Positions 1-4,462 of a DNA stretch of 7,451 nt are shown here, in pieces. The DNA comes from Alphaproteobacteria bacterium UBA1303 (GTDB taxonomy: Bacteria > Pseudomonadota > Alphaproteobacteria > Micropepsales > Micropepsaceae): the NCBI GenBank assembly GCA_002307315.1, contig DBTZ01000059.1:8700-16150 (forward strand), read 5' to 3'. The notes under the pieces are model-generated. The model did not search any database, was not told the DNA's origin, and saw only the letters and a list, made by a program, of their open reading frames with translations. Made by a program: the position numbers and the translations under genes. Position 1 is the stretch's first letter, and each line of letters starts with the position of its first letter.

Positions 1-213
1 GTTCGCCGCAAAAATGCGCGGCAACAAAGAAAGCTACAGCCAATTACGGTTCTTAACGGCCGGAATTGGCTGTAGTTAACCGCACAAAACACCGTTTCGG
101 CAAAGCGGACGCTGGCCGAGGGGCGTGCATAATTCAAAGCGGGGGTTTCGAAGGCAATGACTTTCGTCAAGTATCGACTCCTGCGATGATGCCGCCTTCG
201 ATGGAGACGCACG
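1..213. other. Non-coding leader region with inverted repeat
   Basis: I find no convincing gene here; the open frames crossing it run into the DUF1192 gene in another frame and have no family resemblance. It holds a small hairpin near the left edge (GCCGC at 5-9 with GCGGC at 18-22), a perfect 12-bp inverted repeat at 34-45/64-75, and two TTAA motifs at 53-56 and 76-79. It probably contains the promoter for the DUF1192 gene, but I could not pick out a clear -35/-10 pair. Confidence 0.5.
34..75. repeat. Perfect 12-bp inverted repeat, 18-nt loop
   Basis: CTACAGCCAATT (34-45) is exactly repeated in reverse complement as AATTGGCTGTAG (64-75). The loop contains TTAACGGC (53-60), and TTAACCGC (76-83) begins immediately after the right arm. 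Neither side has the long T-run of a classical terminator on the plus strand; on the minus strand the repeat is followed by a broken T-rich stretch (CTTTCTTTG). It may be an operator, a leader RNA hairpin, or a terminator for a gene outside the window. The repeat is directly visible; its role is unknown. Confidence 0.6.
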
Positions 214-411
214 ATGGCTATCGATCCCGAAGAATTGCTGCCGAAGAAAAAAACGGCGGATATCATCCTTGGCGAGGACATATCCGTTCTCTCCGAATTC
301 GAACTGGAGGCGCGCATTCAATCGTTGGAGGCGGAGATCGCGCGTTGTCGCGAAGCGATATCTTCCCGCCGAGCTTCGAAGTCGGCGGCGGATGCGTTCT
401 TCAAGCGTTAG
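214..411 (+). CDS. DUF1192 family small protein
   Basis: A 65-residue acidic/basic protein of unknown function. It resembles the short alphaproteobacterial DUF1192 family: a charged N-terminus with a basic KKK stretch (11-13), a middle segment of the form ISVLSEFELEARIQSLEAEIARCREAI (about 23-49) that reads as one coiled-coil helix with leucine/isoleucine heptads, and a C-terminus ending in the aromatic AFFKR. Length is normal for the family. The ATG at 214 is supported by GGAG at 203-206, seven bases upstream. The next gene on the same strand is rcdA, about 230 bases downstream. In my recollection DUF1192 and DUF1465 genes are often neighbours in Alphaproteobacteria; that comes from memory, not from this sequence. 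No biochemical function can be assigned. Confidence 0.85.
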   Translation: MAIDPEELLPKKKTADIILGEDISVLSEFELEARIQSLEAEIARCREAISSRRASKSAADAFFKR

Positions 412-439
412 CCGTCGACAACGGCTTTGGTGCGGAAAA

Positions 440-458
440 TTAACGGGTCAATGATTAA
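440..458. promoter_or_regulatory. Paired TTAA motifs upstream of rcdA (possible CtrA half-sites)
   Basis: TTAA occurs at 440-443 and 455-458. The second, read on the minus strand, is TTAATCAT, one mismatch from the CtrA half-site TTAACCAT. Spacing is 11 bases, not the 7 of a full CtrA box. It lies about 190 bases upstream of the likely rcdA start, so a direct promoter role is uncertain. A small hairpin (CGCAT 499-503, ATGCG 508-512) lies between. Confidence 0.25.
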
Positions 459-645
459 CATGCAGAAGGTGAACGTTGCCAAAGGGACACCATCGTAACG
501 CATTGTGATGCGCAGGTATCGTGTCGCATCTTGTATGCTGCGGACGAGTTGATAGCTTTACGCGTTCCGACGTAAGTGCCGCGCCGGACGACGAACCGAT
601 GGGCGCATGCGAAGTTGGTGTGCGGCTTGGGGGAATGTGGCGAAG

Positions 646-1149
646 ATGCTTTCTGAAAAAGAAGAAAATCTGCACGAGTTCACTATACAGACCTTTTCCG
701 GGTCGGCGTTGTTCAAGCGTACCTTCGACGAAGGGATGTCGCTGGTCGAAGAGACGGCGCGCTATCTCGATGGCCCGGGGCGCGAGGAGCAGCGCCACTT
801 GCCGCGTAAGATCGCGTTGCTCTATGCCGGGGAAAGCATGCGGGTGACCACGCGGCTGATGCAGGCGGCGAGCTGGCTCTTGGTGCAGCGCGCCGTGCAT
901 GAAGGCGAGATGAAGGCCGAAGATGCGGCGAACGAACGCTATCGGCTCGGTTCCAAGGAAATCTGCTATGCCCAGAGCGGCGACGGCATCGATCTTTTGC
1001 CCACCACGCTGCAAGTCCTGCTGACCCGCAGCGACAATCTCTATCGTCGAATCGCCCGGCTCGACGATGTGCTGTTCGGCGATGTGGCGGTTTCCGCCGG
1101 CGCCCGCGAGCAGCAGGCCTTGCTCGCACAGGCTTTCGGAAGCGAGTAA
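646..1149 (+). CDS. rcdA: RcdA-like regulator of CtrA degradation (DUF1465)
   Basis: A 167-residue all-helical protein matching the DUF1465/RcdA family. The diagnostic stretch is SGSALFKRTFDEGMSLVEETA (about 18-38), then a YLDGPGREE segment (40-48), a basic RKIALLYAGESMRVTTRLMQ region (54-73) and ASWLLVQRAVHEGEM (75-89). In Caulobacter, RcdA is a polar adaptor that links the CpdR-primed ClpXP protease to substrates including CtrA. I chose the ATG at 646 because the longer version from 607 adds a Trp/Cys-rich, non-family-like prefix; neither start has a strong Shine-Dalgarno, so 607 remains possible. The tail after about residue 145 is variable. The partner ctrA lies about 2.4 kb downstream on the opposite strand. 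Family assignment is confident; the role in this organism is inferred. Confidence 0.85.
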   Translation: MLSEKEENLHEFTIQTFSGSALFKRTFDEGMSLVEETARYLDGPGREEQRHLPRKIALLYAGESMRVTTRLMQAASWLLVQRAVHEGEMKAEDAANERYRLGSKEICYAQSGDGIDLLPTTLQVLLTRSDNLYRRIARLDDVLFGDVAVSAGAREQQALLAQAFGSE

Positions 1150-1167
1150 GGCCGGGGCGGCCCTTTC

Positions 1168-1186
1168 CTGCGCCCGACCGGCGCAG
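1168..1186 (+). other. GC-rich hairpin after rcdA
   Basis: CTGCGCC (1168-1174) and GGCGCAG (1180-1186) form a perfect 7-bp stem with a 5-base loop, 19 bases past the rcdA stop. It has no T-run, so it may be a transcript 3' stabiliser or a weak, factor-dependent stop rather than a classical terminator. Confidence 0.35.
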
Positions 1187-1246
1187 TTGCGCGGCCGAGG
1201 GCGCGCAAGCGATGCGGCGCAACAGCCCGAGACTTTTTAGTCGTCC

Positions 1247-1290
1247 GTGAAAAAGTCCTTCGGCCTAAAGGCCTCAGTGTACTTTTTCAC
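1247..1290. terminator. Bidirectional terminator between rcdA and rpmE
   Basis: GTGAAAAAGT (1247-1256) and ACTTTTTCAC (1281-1290) are perfect inverted repeats, with an inner GGCC-taaa-GGCC hairpin (1262-1273). The arms carry A5/T5 runs, so either strand gives a stem ending in T residues. It lies in the convergent gap, 11 bases past the rpmE stop in that gene's reading direction and about 100 bases past rcdA. A further GACT-TTTT-AGTC palindrome (1231-1242) follows on the rpmE side. Position and structure suggest that it ends both transcripts. Confidence 0.6.
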
Positions 1291-1300
1291 AGGCAACTTT

Positions 1301-1522
1301 TTACTTTACGAACTGTGCAAAGCGCTTGTTGAAGCGCGACAGGCGTCCACCGCGGTCGATCAACTGCTGCTGCCCGCCGGTCCACGCCGGATGGGTCGAA
1401 GGATCGATGTCGAGCGTGATCTTGCCGTCTTTTTCGCCCCAGGTGGTGCGGGTGCGATAGCTGGTGCCGTCGTTCAGCTGTACGGTGACGAAGTGATAGT
1501 CAGGATGAATACCCTTTTTCAT
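1301..1522 (-). CDS. rpmE: 50S ribosomal protein L31
   Basis: A 73-residue ribosomal protein L31 of the large subunit. The N-terminus MKKGIHPDYHFVTV and the STHPAWTGGQQ segment (about 46-56), followed by GGRLSRFNKRF (59-69), are family signatures. The ATG at 1522 gives the standard L31 N-terminus; a TTG at 1549 would add nine unsupported residues. A weak AAAGG lies upstream. The protein has no cysteines, so it lacks the CxxC zinc-binding motifs of zinc-type L31 and should not respond to zinc supply. It is transcribed alone, from a clear sigma-70-like promoter at 1558-1586 towards the hairpin at 1247-1290. Confidence 0.95.
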   Translation of the reverse strand: MKKGIHPDYHFVTVQLNDGTSYRTRTTWGEKDGKITLDIDPSTHPAWTGGQQQLIDRGGRLSRFNKRFAQFVK

Positions 1523-1557
1523 GACGGCGGCCTTTATGTAACTTTGCAAGGGGGCGG

Positions 1558-1586
1558 CTTATAGGGGATTGAAGCGGGAAGCGCAA
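1558..1586 (-). promoter_or_regulatory. rpmE promoter (sigma-70 type)
   Basis: Read on the minus strand, TTGCGC (1586-1581), a 17-base spacer and TATAAG (1563-1558) form a good housekeeping promoter. Transcription would start near 1551, giving a leader of about 29 bases before the rpmE ATG at 1522. The site lies in the divergent gap with the paraoxonase-like gene. Confidence 0.55.
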
Positions 1587-1616
1587 TATGTCTGCATCGC
1601 GCAAAGAAAGGGTAAT

Positions 1617-2687
1617 ATGATCAATCCGTTATATCGCATTTTGCGTACGGTGGGCGGGATGCTCGCGGTGTTGGCGCTGGCTTGTCTGTGGCGGATGCTG
1701 GATTCCCACGGGGTATTCACCTCGGTTGCGCCGGGGTTTTCGGGCACCTGCCACGCGGTTGCTTCGCCGTCCGGGCCGGAAGACATCGTCATCGACCGGG
1801 CGAAAAAAATCGCCTTTCTCTCGGCGATGGATCGAATCGCCTTCGCCAAAGGCAAACCGTCGGCCGGGGATGGTATTTATTCCTATAATTATGCCGTGCC
1901 GGGGGCAAAACCGGTGAAGCTGGCCAGTACGCCGAAGGATTTTCATCCCCACGGCATCGCCCTAACCCGCAGCGCCGACGGCAAGCTGGCGCTGCTGGCG
2001 ATCAACCATCTGGCGGCCGGCGGCAACGCCATCGACATTTTCGCCGTCGAATACGACGGCGGTCAGGTACGCCTGACCGAGACCGGGCGGATCGCCAGCG
2101 CGCTCCTGATCAGCCCCAACGCCATCGCTGCGCTCGATGCCGACCATTTCTACGTGGGCAACGACCATACCTCGACCGGCGTTTTGGGCCGCTGGCTCGA
2201 CGACAATCTGGTGCTGCCGCGCGCCAACGTGCTCTATTTCGACGGGGCGAAATTGAAGATCGCCGTCAAGGGGCTGAACTTCCCCAACGGGGCGGCCTTT
2301 TCGCCGGACGGCAAATATCTTTACGTGCCGCAGGGCTACGGACGGGCGCTGGAGATTTTCGAGCGCGATCTCTTTTCCGGGCAGTTGAAGGAGGTCCAGC
2401 GGATCGCCATTGCTTCCAACCTCGACAATGCCGATGTTGCCCCCGATGGAACGGTGTGGATCGCCGGCCATCCCAAGGCCTATGCCATGGCGGAATTCAA
2501 GAAAGATCCGTCCAAGTTGGCGCCTTCGCAGGTATTTCGGTTGGCGCCAGGCAGCGACAAGCCAGAACTGGTCTATGCCGACCTCGGCGAACAGATCAGC
2601 GGGTCAAGCGTCGGTGCGGTCGAGGGCAAGACGCTGCTGATCGGCGCTCCGTTCGGGAAGAAGATCCTCAGCTGCACGATGCCGTAG
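1617..2687 (+). CDS. Paraoxonase/arylesterase-family lactonase-like hydrolase, membrane-anchored
   Basis: A 356-residue six-bladed beta-propeller enzyme of the paraoxonase (PON)/SMP-30 superfamily, probably a calcium-dependent lactonase or arylesterase facing the periplasm. Residues 7-26 form a hydrophobic N-terminal anchor after a short basic stretch. Motifs line up with PON1 almost residue for residue: GPED with Glu55 (PON1 Glu53), HPHG with His112 (His115), SPNAI with Asn168 (Asn168), FPNG with Asn224 (Asn224), and LDNADV with Asp270-Asn271 (Asp269-Asn270). These are the calcium ligands and the catalytic-site histidine. Cys45 and Cys353 match the PON1 disulfide pair. The C-terminal GSSVGAV...LLIGAPFGKKILSC is also PON-like. 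The ATG at 1617 has AAAGGG at 1607-1612; a TTG at 1569 is less likely. Substrate unknown; quorum-sensing lactones are one possibility by family analogy only. Confidence 0.85.
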   Translation: MINPLYRILRTVGGMLAVLALACLWRMLDSHGVFTSVAPGFSGTCHAVASPSGPEDIVIDRAKKIAFLSAMDRIAFAKGKPSAGDGIYSYNYAVPGAKPVKLASTPKDFHPHGIALTRSADGKLALLAINHLAAGGNAIDIFAVEYDGGQVRLTETGRIASALLISPNAIAALDADHFYVGNDHTSTGVLGRWLDDNLVLPRANVLYFDGAKLKIAVKGLNFPNGAAFSPDGKYLYVPQGYGRALEIFERDLFSGQLKEVQRIAIASNLDNADVAPDGTVWIAGHPKAYAMAEFKKDPSKLAPSQVFRLAPGSDKPELVYADLGEQISGSSVGAVEGKTLLIGAPFGKKILSCTMP

Positions 2688-2696
2688 CCCCCCCCC
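2688..2696 (+). repeat. C9 homopolymer tract
   Basis: Nine consecutive C residues run directly from the stop codon of the paraoxonase-like gene (2685-2687) to the TTGACG -35 box of the toxin-antitoxin promoter. Such tracts are prone to slipped-strand length change. Here it sits outside any reading frame, so a change in length would alter upstream promoter context rather than a protein. Confidence 0.8.
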
Positions 2697-2725
2697 TTGA
2701 CGCCGCTGGGGTTATAATCTATATT
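2697..2725 (+). promoter_or_regulatory. Promoter of the abrB-doc toxin-antitoxin operon
   Basis: TTGACG (2697-2702), a 17-base spacer and TATATT (2720-2725) make a near-consensus sigma-70 promoter. Transcription would begin around 2731-2732, about 45 bases before the antitoxin ATG. The -10 box lies inside the palindrome at 2709-2732, so a repressor bound there would block RNA polymerase. Confidence 0.65.
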
Positions 2726-2732
2726 ATAACCC
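2709..2732. promoter_or_regulatory. Operator-like palindrome, toxin-antitoxin autoregulation
   Basis: GGGTTATAAT (2709-2718) and ATTATAACCC (2723-2732) are perfect 10-bp inverted arms around a CTAT centre. The palindrome covers the -10 box and the expected start site. AbrB/MazE-type antitoxins, alone or with toxin, usually bind such AT-rich palindromes to repress their own operon. The symmetry is seen directly; binding by the adjacent antitoxin is inferred. Confidence 0.65.
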
Positions 2733-2775
2733 GTGATTGAAGCCAGTCACACGAACCTGAACGTGGAAACGGAAA

Positions 2776-3000
2776 ATGTTGGCTTTGAAACTGCGGCAGG
2801 TCGGGAAATCTACCGGCGCGATTTTGCCTAAAGAGCTTCTGGCGAAGCTGGGCGTGCAGCAAGGCGACGAGTTGTACGCCATCGAAACCGGTAGTGGGAT
2901 TCTGCTGACGCCCTCCAATCCGGAGGTCGCAAAGCAGGTTTCGTCGGGCGAACGGTGCTTGCGGAAATATCGCGAAGCCATGGATGCCCTGGCGAAGTAA
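2776..3000 (+). CDS. AbrB/MazE/SpoVT-type antitoxin
   Basis: A 74-residue DNA-binding antitoxin. Residues about 5-46 (LRQVGKSTGAILPKELLAKLGVQ..., then a GDELYAIETGSGILLTP strand pair) match the swapped-hairpin AbrB/MazE/SpoVT fold, with the typical G-x-S-x-G-x-x-L-P-K/R-E-L-L signature. The C-terminal part (about 48-74, charged and helical) probably wraps around and neutralises the toxin. The ATG at 2776 is preceded by purine-rich GGAAACGGAAA. The doc toxin gene begins 20 bases after its stop, on the same strand, and both are served by the promoter at 2697-2725. By analogy with related modules it should repress that promoter and be degraded faster than the toxin. Confidence 0.85.
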   Translation: MLALKLRQVGKSTGAILPKELLAKLGVQQGDELYAIETGSGILLTPSNPEVAKQVSSGERCLRKYREAMDALAK

Positions 3001-3020
3001 TCCCTAAGATTGTTCGGAAA

Positions 3021-3404
3021 ATGACTTTCGAATGGATTTTGAAAGAGGCAGTACTGGACGTTCATACCAGTTGCCTCAAGCGTTCCGGCGGATTGTTCGG
3101 TGTCAGGGACGAGGGGGCGCTGGAGTCGGCACTCGCTCGCCCGGTCAATAAGTTCAATTACGGCGAATCCGATGTGTTCGCGCTGGCGGCGGCCTACGGA
3201 TTCGGCATCGCCAAGGACCATCCCTTTACCGACGGCAACAAGCGTACGGCCTTCATCGCGACCTTCATGTTCTTGGATCGCAACGGCTTCGAAATCGAGG
3301 CGGCGCAGGACGAAGTGGTGGCGGTAATGCTGGTCTTGGCCGCAAGCGAAATAGCCGAGGAACAATTCGCCGCCTGGCTGCGCGGGCATACGGTCAAGCG
3401 TTAA
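3021..3404 (+). CDS. doc: Doc-type (death-on-curing, Fic fold) toxin
   Basis: A 127-residue Fic-fold protein of the Doc family, close in length to phage P1 Doc (126). The catalytic loop HPFTDGNKR lies at 67-75, with His67, Asp71, Asn73, Lys74 and Arg75. Doc enzymes carry Lys where AMP-transferring Fic proteins have a second Gly (GNGR), and P1 Doc phosphorylates elongation factor EF-Tu, halting translation; the same reaction is inferred here. The N-terminal part contains the Doc-typical GLFGVRDEGALESALARP segment (24-41). The ATG at 3021 gives the family's usual N-terminus (upstream GGAAA only); an upstream TTG at 2955 would overlap the antitoxin. All key residues are present, so the toxin looks intact. 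The partner is an AbrB-type antitoxin rather than the classical Phd. Confidence 0.9.
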   Translation: MTFEWILKEAVLDVHTSCLKRSGGLFGVRDEGALESALARPVNKFNYGESDVFALAAAYGFGIAKDHPFTDGNKRTAFIATFMFLDRNGFEIEAAQDEVVAVMLVLAASEIAEEQFAAWLRGHTVKR

Positions 3405-3483
3405 TCTTCGGCCGCGGAAAATCGGCCGCAAAACCCGACCGGGCGTCGCGTTTGCGTGTTCTTCAGCAGGGCGCGAGGACAAC

Positions 3484-3522
3484 AAAAAAAATGGGCGCCC
3501 CGGTCGGGGACGCCCAGTTTTT
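3484..3522. terminator. Bidirectional terminator between doc and ctrA
   Basis: TGGGCG (3492-3497) pairs with CGCCCA (3511-3516), continuing as CCCC (3498-3501) with GGGG (3506-3509) around a 4-base loop; one A at 3510 is bulged. On the minus strand the stem is followed by T8 (complement of 3484-3491), a textbook terminator for ctrA, whose stop lies 24 bases away. On the plus strand it is followed by T5 (3518-3522), which would stop the toxin-antitoxin transcript. Confidence 0.85.
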
Positions 3523-3545
3523 GGTGGGTATGCGGAGGCGAAAAA

Positions 3546-4238
3546 TCAGGCGGCGACCGATTCCGCCGGGTCGCGCAACACGTAGCCGCGGCCCCAGACG
3601 GTTTCGATGTAGTTGTCGCCGCTGGTGGCGGCGGCCAGCTTCTTGCGAAGCTTGCAGATGAAGACGTCGATGATCTTCAGTTCCGGTTCGTCCATGCCGC
3701 CGTAGAGGTGGTTGAGGAACATTTCTTTCGTGAGCGTGGTGCCCTTCCTGAGCGAAAGCAGTTCCAGCATCTGATATTCTTTGCCGGTGAGATGGACGCG
3801 CTGGCCGTCGACTTCGACCGTCTTGGCGTCGAGGTTGACCACCAGCTTGCCGGTGGTGATGACGCTCTGCGAATGGCCCTTGGAGCGGCGCACCACGGCC
3901 TGAATGCGGGCGACCAGTTCGTCCTTGTGGAACGGCTTGGTCATGTAGTCGTCGGCGCCGAATCCGAGCGCCTTGACCTTGGCTTCGACGATGGCGTTGC
4001 CCGAGAGGATCAGCACCGGCGTTTGTACCTTGGCGACACGGAGGGATTTCAGTACTTCGAAACCGCTCATGTCGGGCAACTGCAAGTCGAGTACGATAAT
4101 GTCGTAATCGTACAGCTTGCCGAGGTCGATTCCCTCTTCACCCAGATCCGTAGTGTAGACGTTGAAGCCTTCCGACCGCAGCATTAGCTCTATGCTGCGC
4201 GCCATGGCGCTGTCGTCTTCGATCAGGAGCACGCGCAT
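3546..4238 (-). CDS. ctrA: Cell cycle master response regulator CtrA
   Basis: A 230-residue OmpR/PhoB-type response regulator, essentially a canonical CtrA. The receiver domain (1-117) has the acidic pocket Glu7/Asp8/Asp9, the phosphoryl-accepting Asp51 in IIVLDLQLPDMSG, and Lys101 in DDYMTKPFHKDE. The winged-helix domain (about 125-223) contains the near-invariant TGKEYQMLELLSLRKGTTLTKEMFLNHLYGG and the recognition helix region DEPELKIIDVFICKLRKKL. In Caulobacter, CtrA-P controls cell-cycle, polar and flagellar genes and silences the replication origin. The protein ends in Val-Ala-Ala, preserving the C-terminal Ala-Ala needed for ClpXP recognition. The ATG at 4238 has AAAGGG nine bases upstream. 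It diverges from fliI across a spacer rich in TTAAC motifs, including an apparent autoregulatory promoter, and is probably monocistronic. Confidence 0.98.
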   Translation of the reverse strand: MRVLLIEDDSAMARSIELMLRSEGFNVYTTDLGEEGIDLGKLYDYDIIVLDLQLPDMSGFEVLKSLRVAKVQTPVLILSGNAIVEAKVKALGFGADDYMTKPFHKDELVARIQAVVRRSKGHSQSVITTGKLVVNLDAKTVEVDGQRVHLTGKEYQMLELLSLRKGTTLTKEMFLNHLYGGMDEPELKIIDVFICKLRKKLAAATSGDNYIETVWGRGYVLRDPAESVAA

Positions 4239-4270
4239 GTCAGAATTCCCTTTGACGTGGACGCGAGGCG

Positions 4271-4290
4271 AACCACCGCCCCTCGTGGTT
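4271..4290. repeat. Inverted repeat in the ctrA leader
   Basis: AACCAC (4271-4276) and GTGGTT (4285-4290) form a perfect 6-bp inverted repeat with an 8-base loop, inside the predicted ctrA 5' untranslated region. It overlaps the third TTAACC motif. It could be a leader RNA hairpin or part of a protein-binding site. Confidence 0.35.
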
Positions 4291-4326
4291 AATTGCTGGG
4301 TATAAGGTTAAGCAGCAAATGGTTAA
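4285..4326 (-). promoter_or_regulatory. ctrA promoter with three same-orientation TTAACC motifs
   Basis: On the minus strand, TTAACCAT (4326-4319), TTAACCTT (4311-4304) and TTAACCAC (4292-4285) occur in direct orientation. TTAACCAT matches the published CtrA half-site exactly. A promoter can be drawn with TTAACC (4326-4321) as -35, a 16-base spacer and TATACC (4304-4299) as -10. The first motif would then overlay -35 (activating position), the second lie in the spacer and the third at the start site (repressing positions). This fits mixed positive and negative autoregulation as known for Caulobacter ctrA; binding here is inferred. Confidence 0.55.
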
Positions 4327-4372
4327 CATACGCTTTCCTTGTAGCTCGGAATTCAGAGGAAAAAAACGCCTC

Positions 4373-4431
4373 TTAACGGCTTATGGACAGGGAAAACCAC
4401 AAAAATGCATCCCTTTGATTTGATTTGTTAA
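4373..4431. promoter_or_regulatory. fliI-proximal TTAA motifs
   Basis: TTAACGGC (4373-4380) and TTAAGT (4428-4433) lie on the fliI side of the divergent spacer. TCTTAACGGC (4371-4380) is identical to 51-60 in the leader of the DUF1192 gene. In Caulobacter CtrA activates early flagellar operons through such motifs, so these are candidate half-sites for fliI. I could not find a convincing -10 box, and no TTAA-N7-TTAA full site is present. Confidence 0.3.
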
Positions 4432-4462
4432 GTTTACCGCACGTTCAGGCTTTTCCGGCAAT

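Noticed and set aside
66..443. 125-codon plus-strand open frame covering the DUF1192 gene
   Set aside because: It overlaps the recognisable DUF1192 frame, has no Shine-Dalgarno and gives a Gly/Arg-rich peptide without family features.
448..1014. 188-codon minus-strand frame antisense to rcdA
   Set aside because: It is a mirror frame of a high-GC gene; the rcdA frame has clear family motifs and the antisense product has a His/Arg-rich random look.
2724..3485. 253-codon minus-strand frame antisense to the toxin-antitoxin genes
   Set aside because: The plus-strand antitoxin and Doc motifs are unmistakable; the antisense frame has no recognisable domain and would start inside the ctrA terminator region.
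3456..4187. 243-codon plus-strand frame antisense to ctrA
   Set aside because: It is the complement of a near-invariant CtrA sequence and has no independent family signature.
4285..4331. Canonical full CtrA box TTAA-N7-TTAA
   Set aside because: Measured gaps between neighbouring TTAA motifs are 15 and 11 bases here, and none in the window equals 7.
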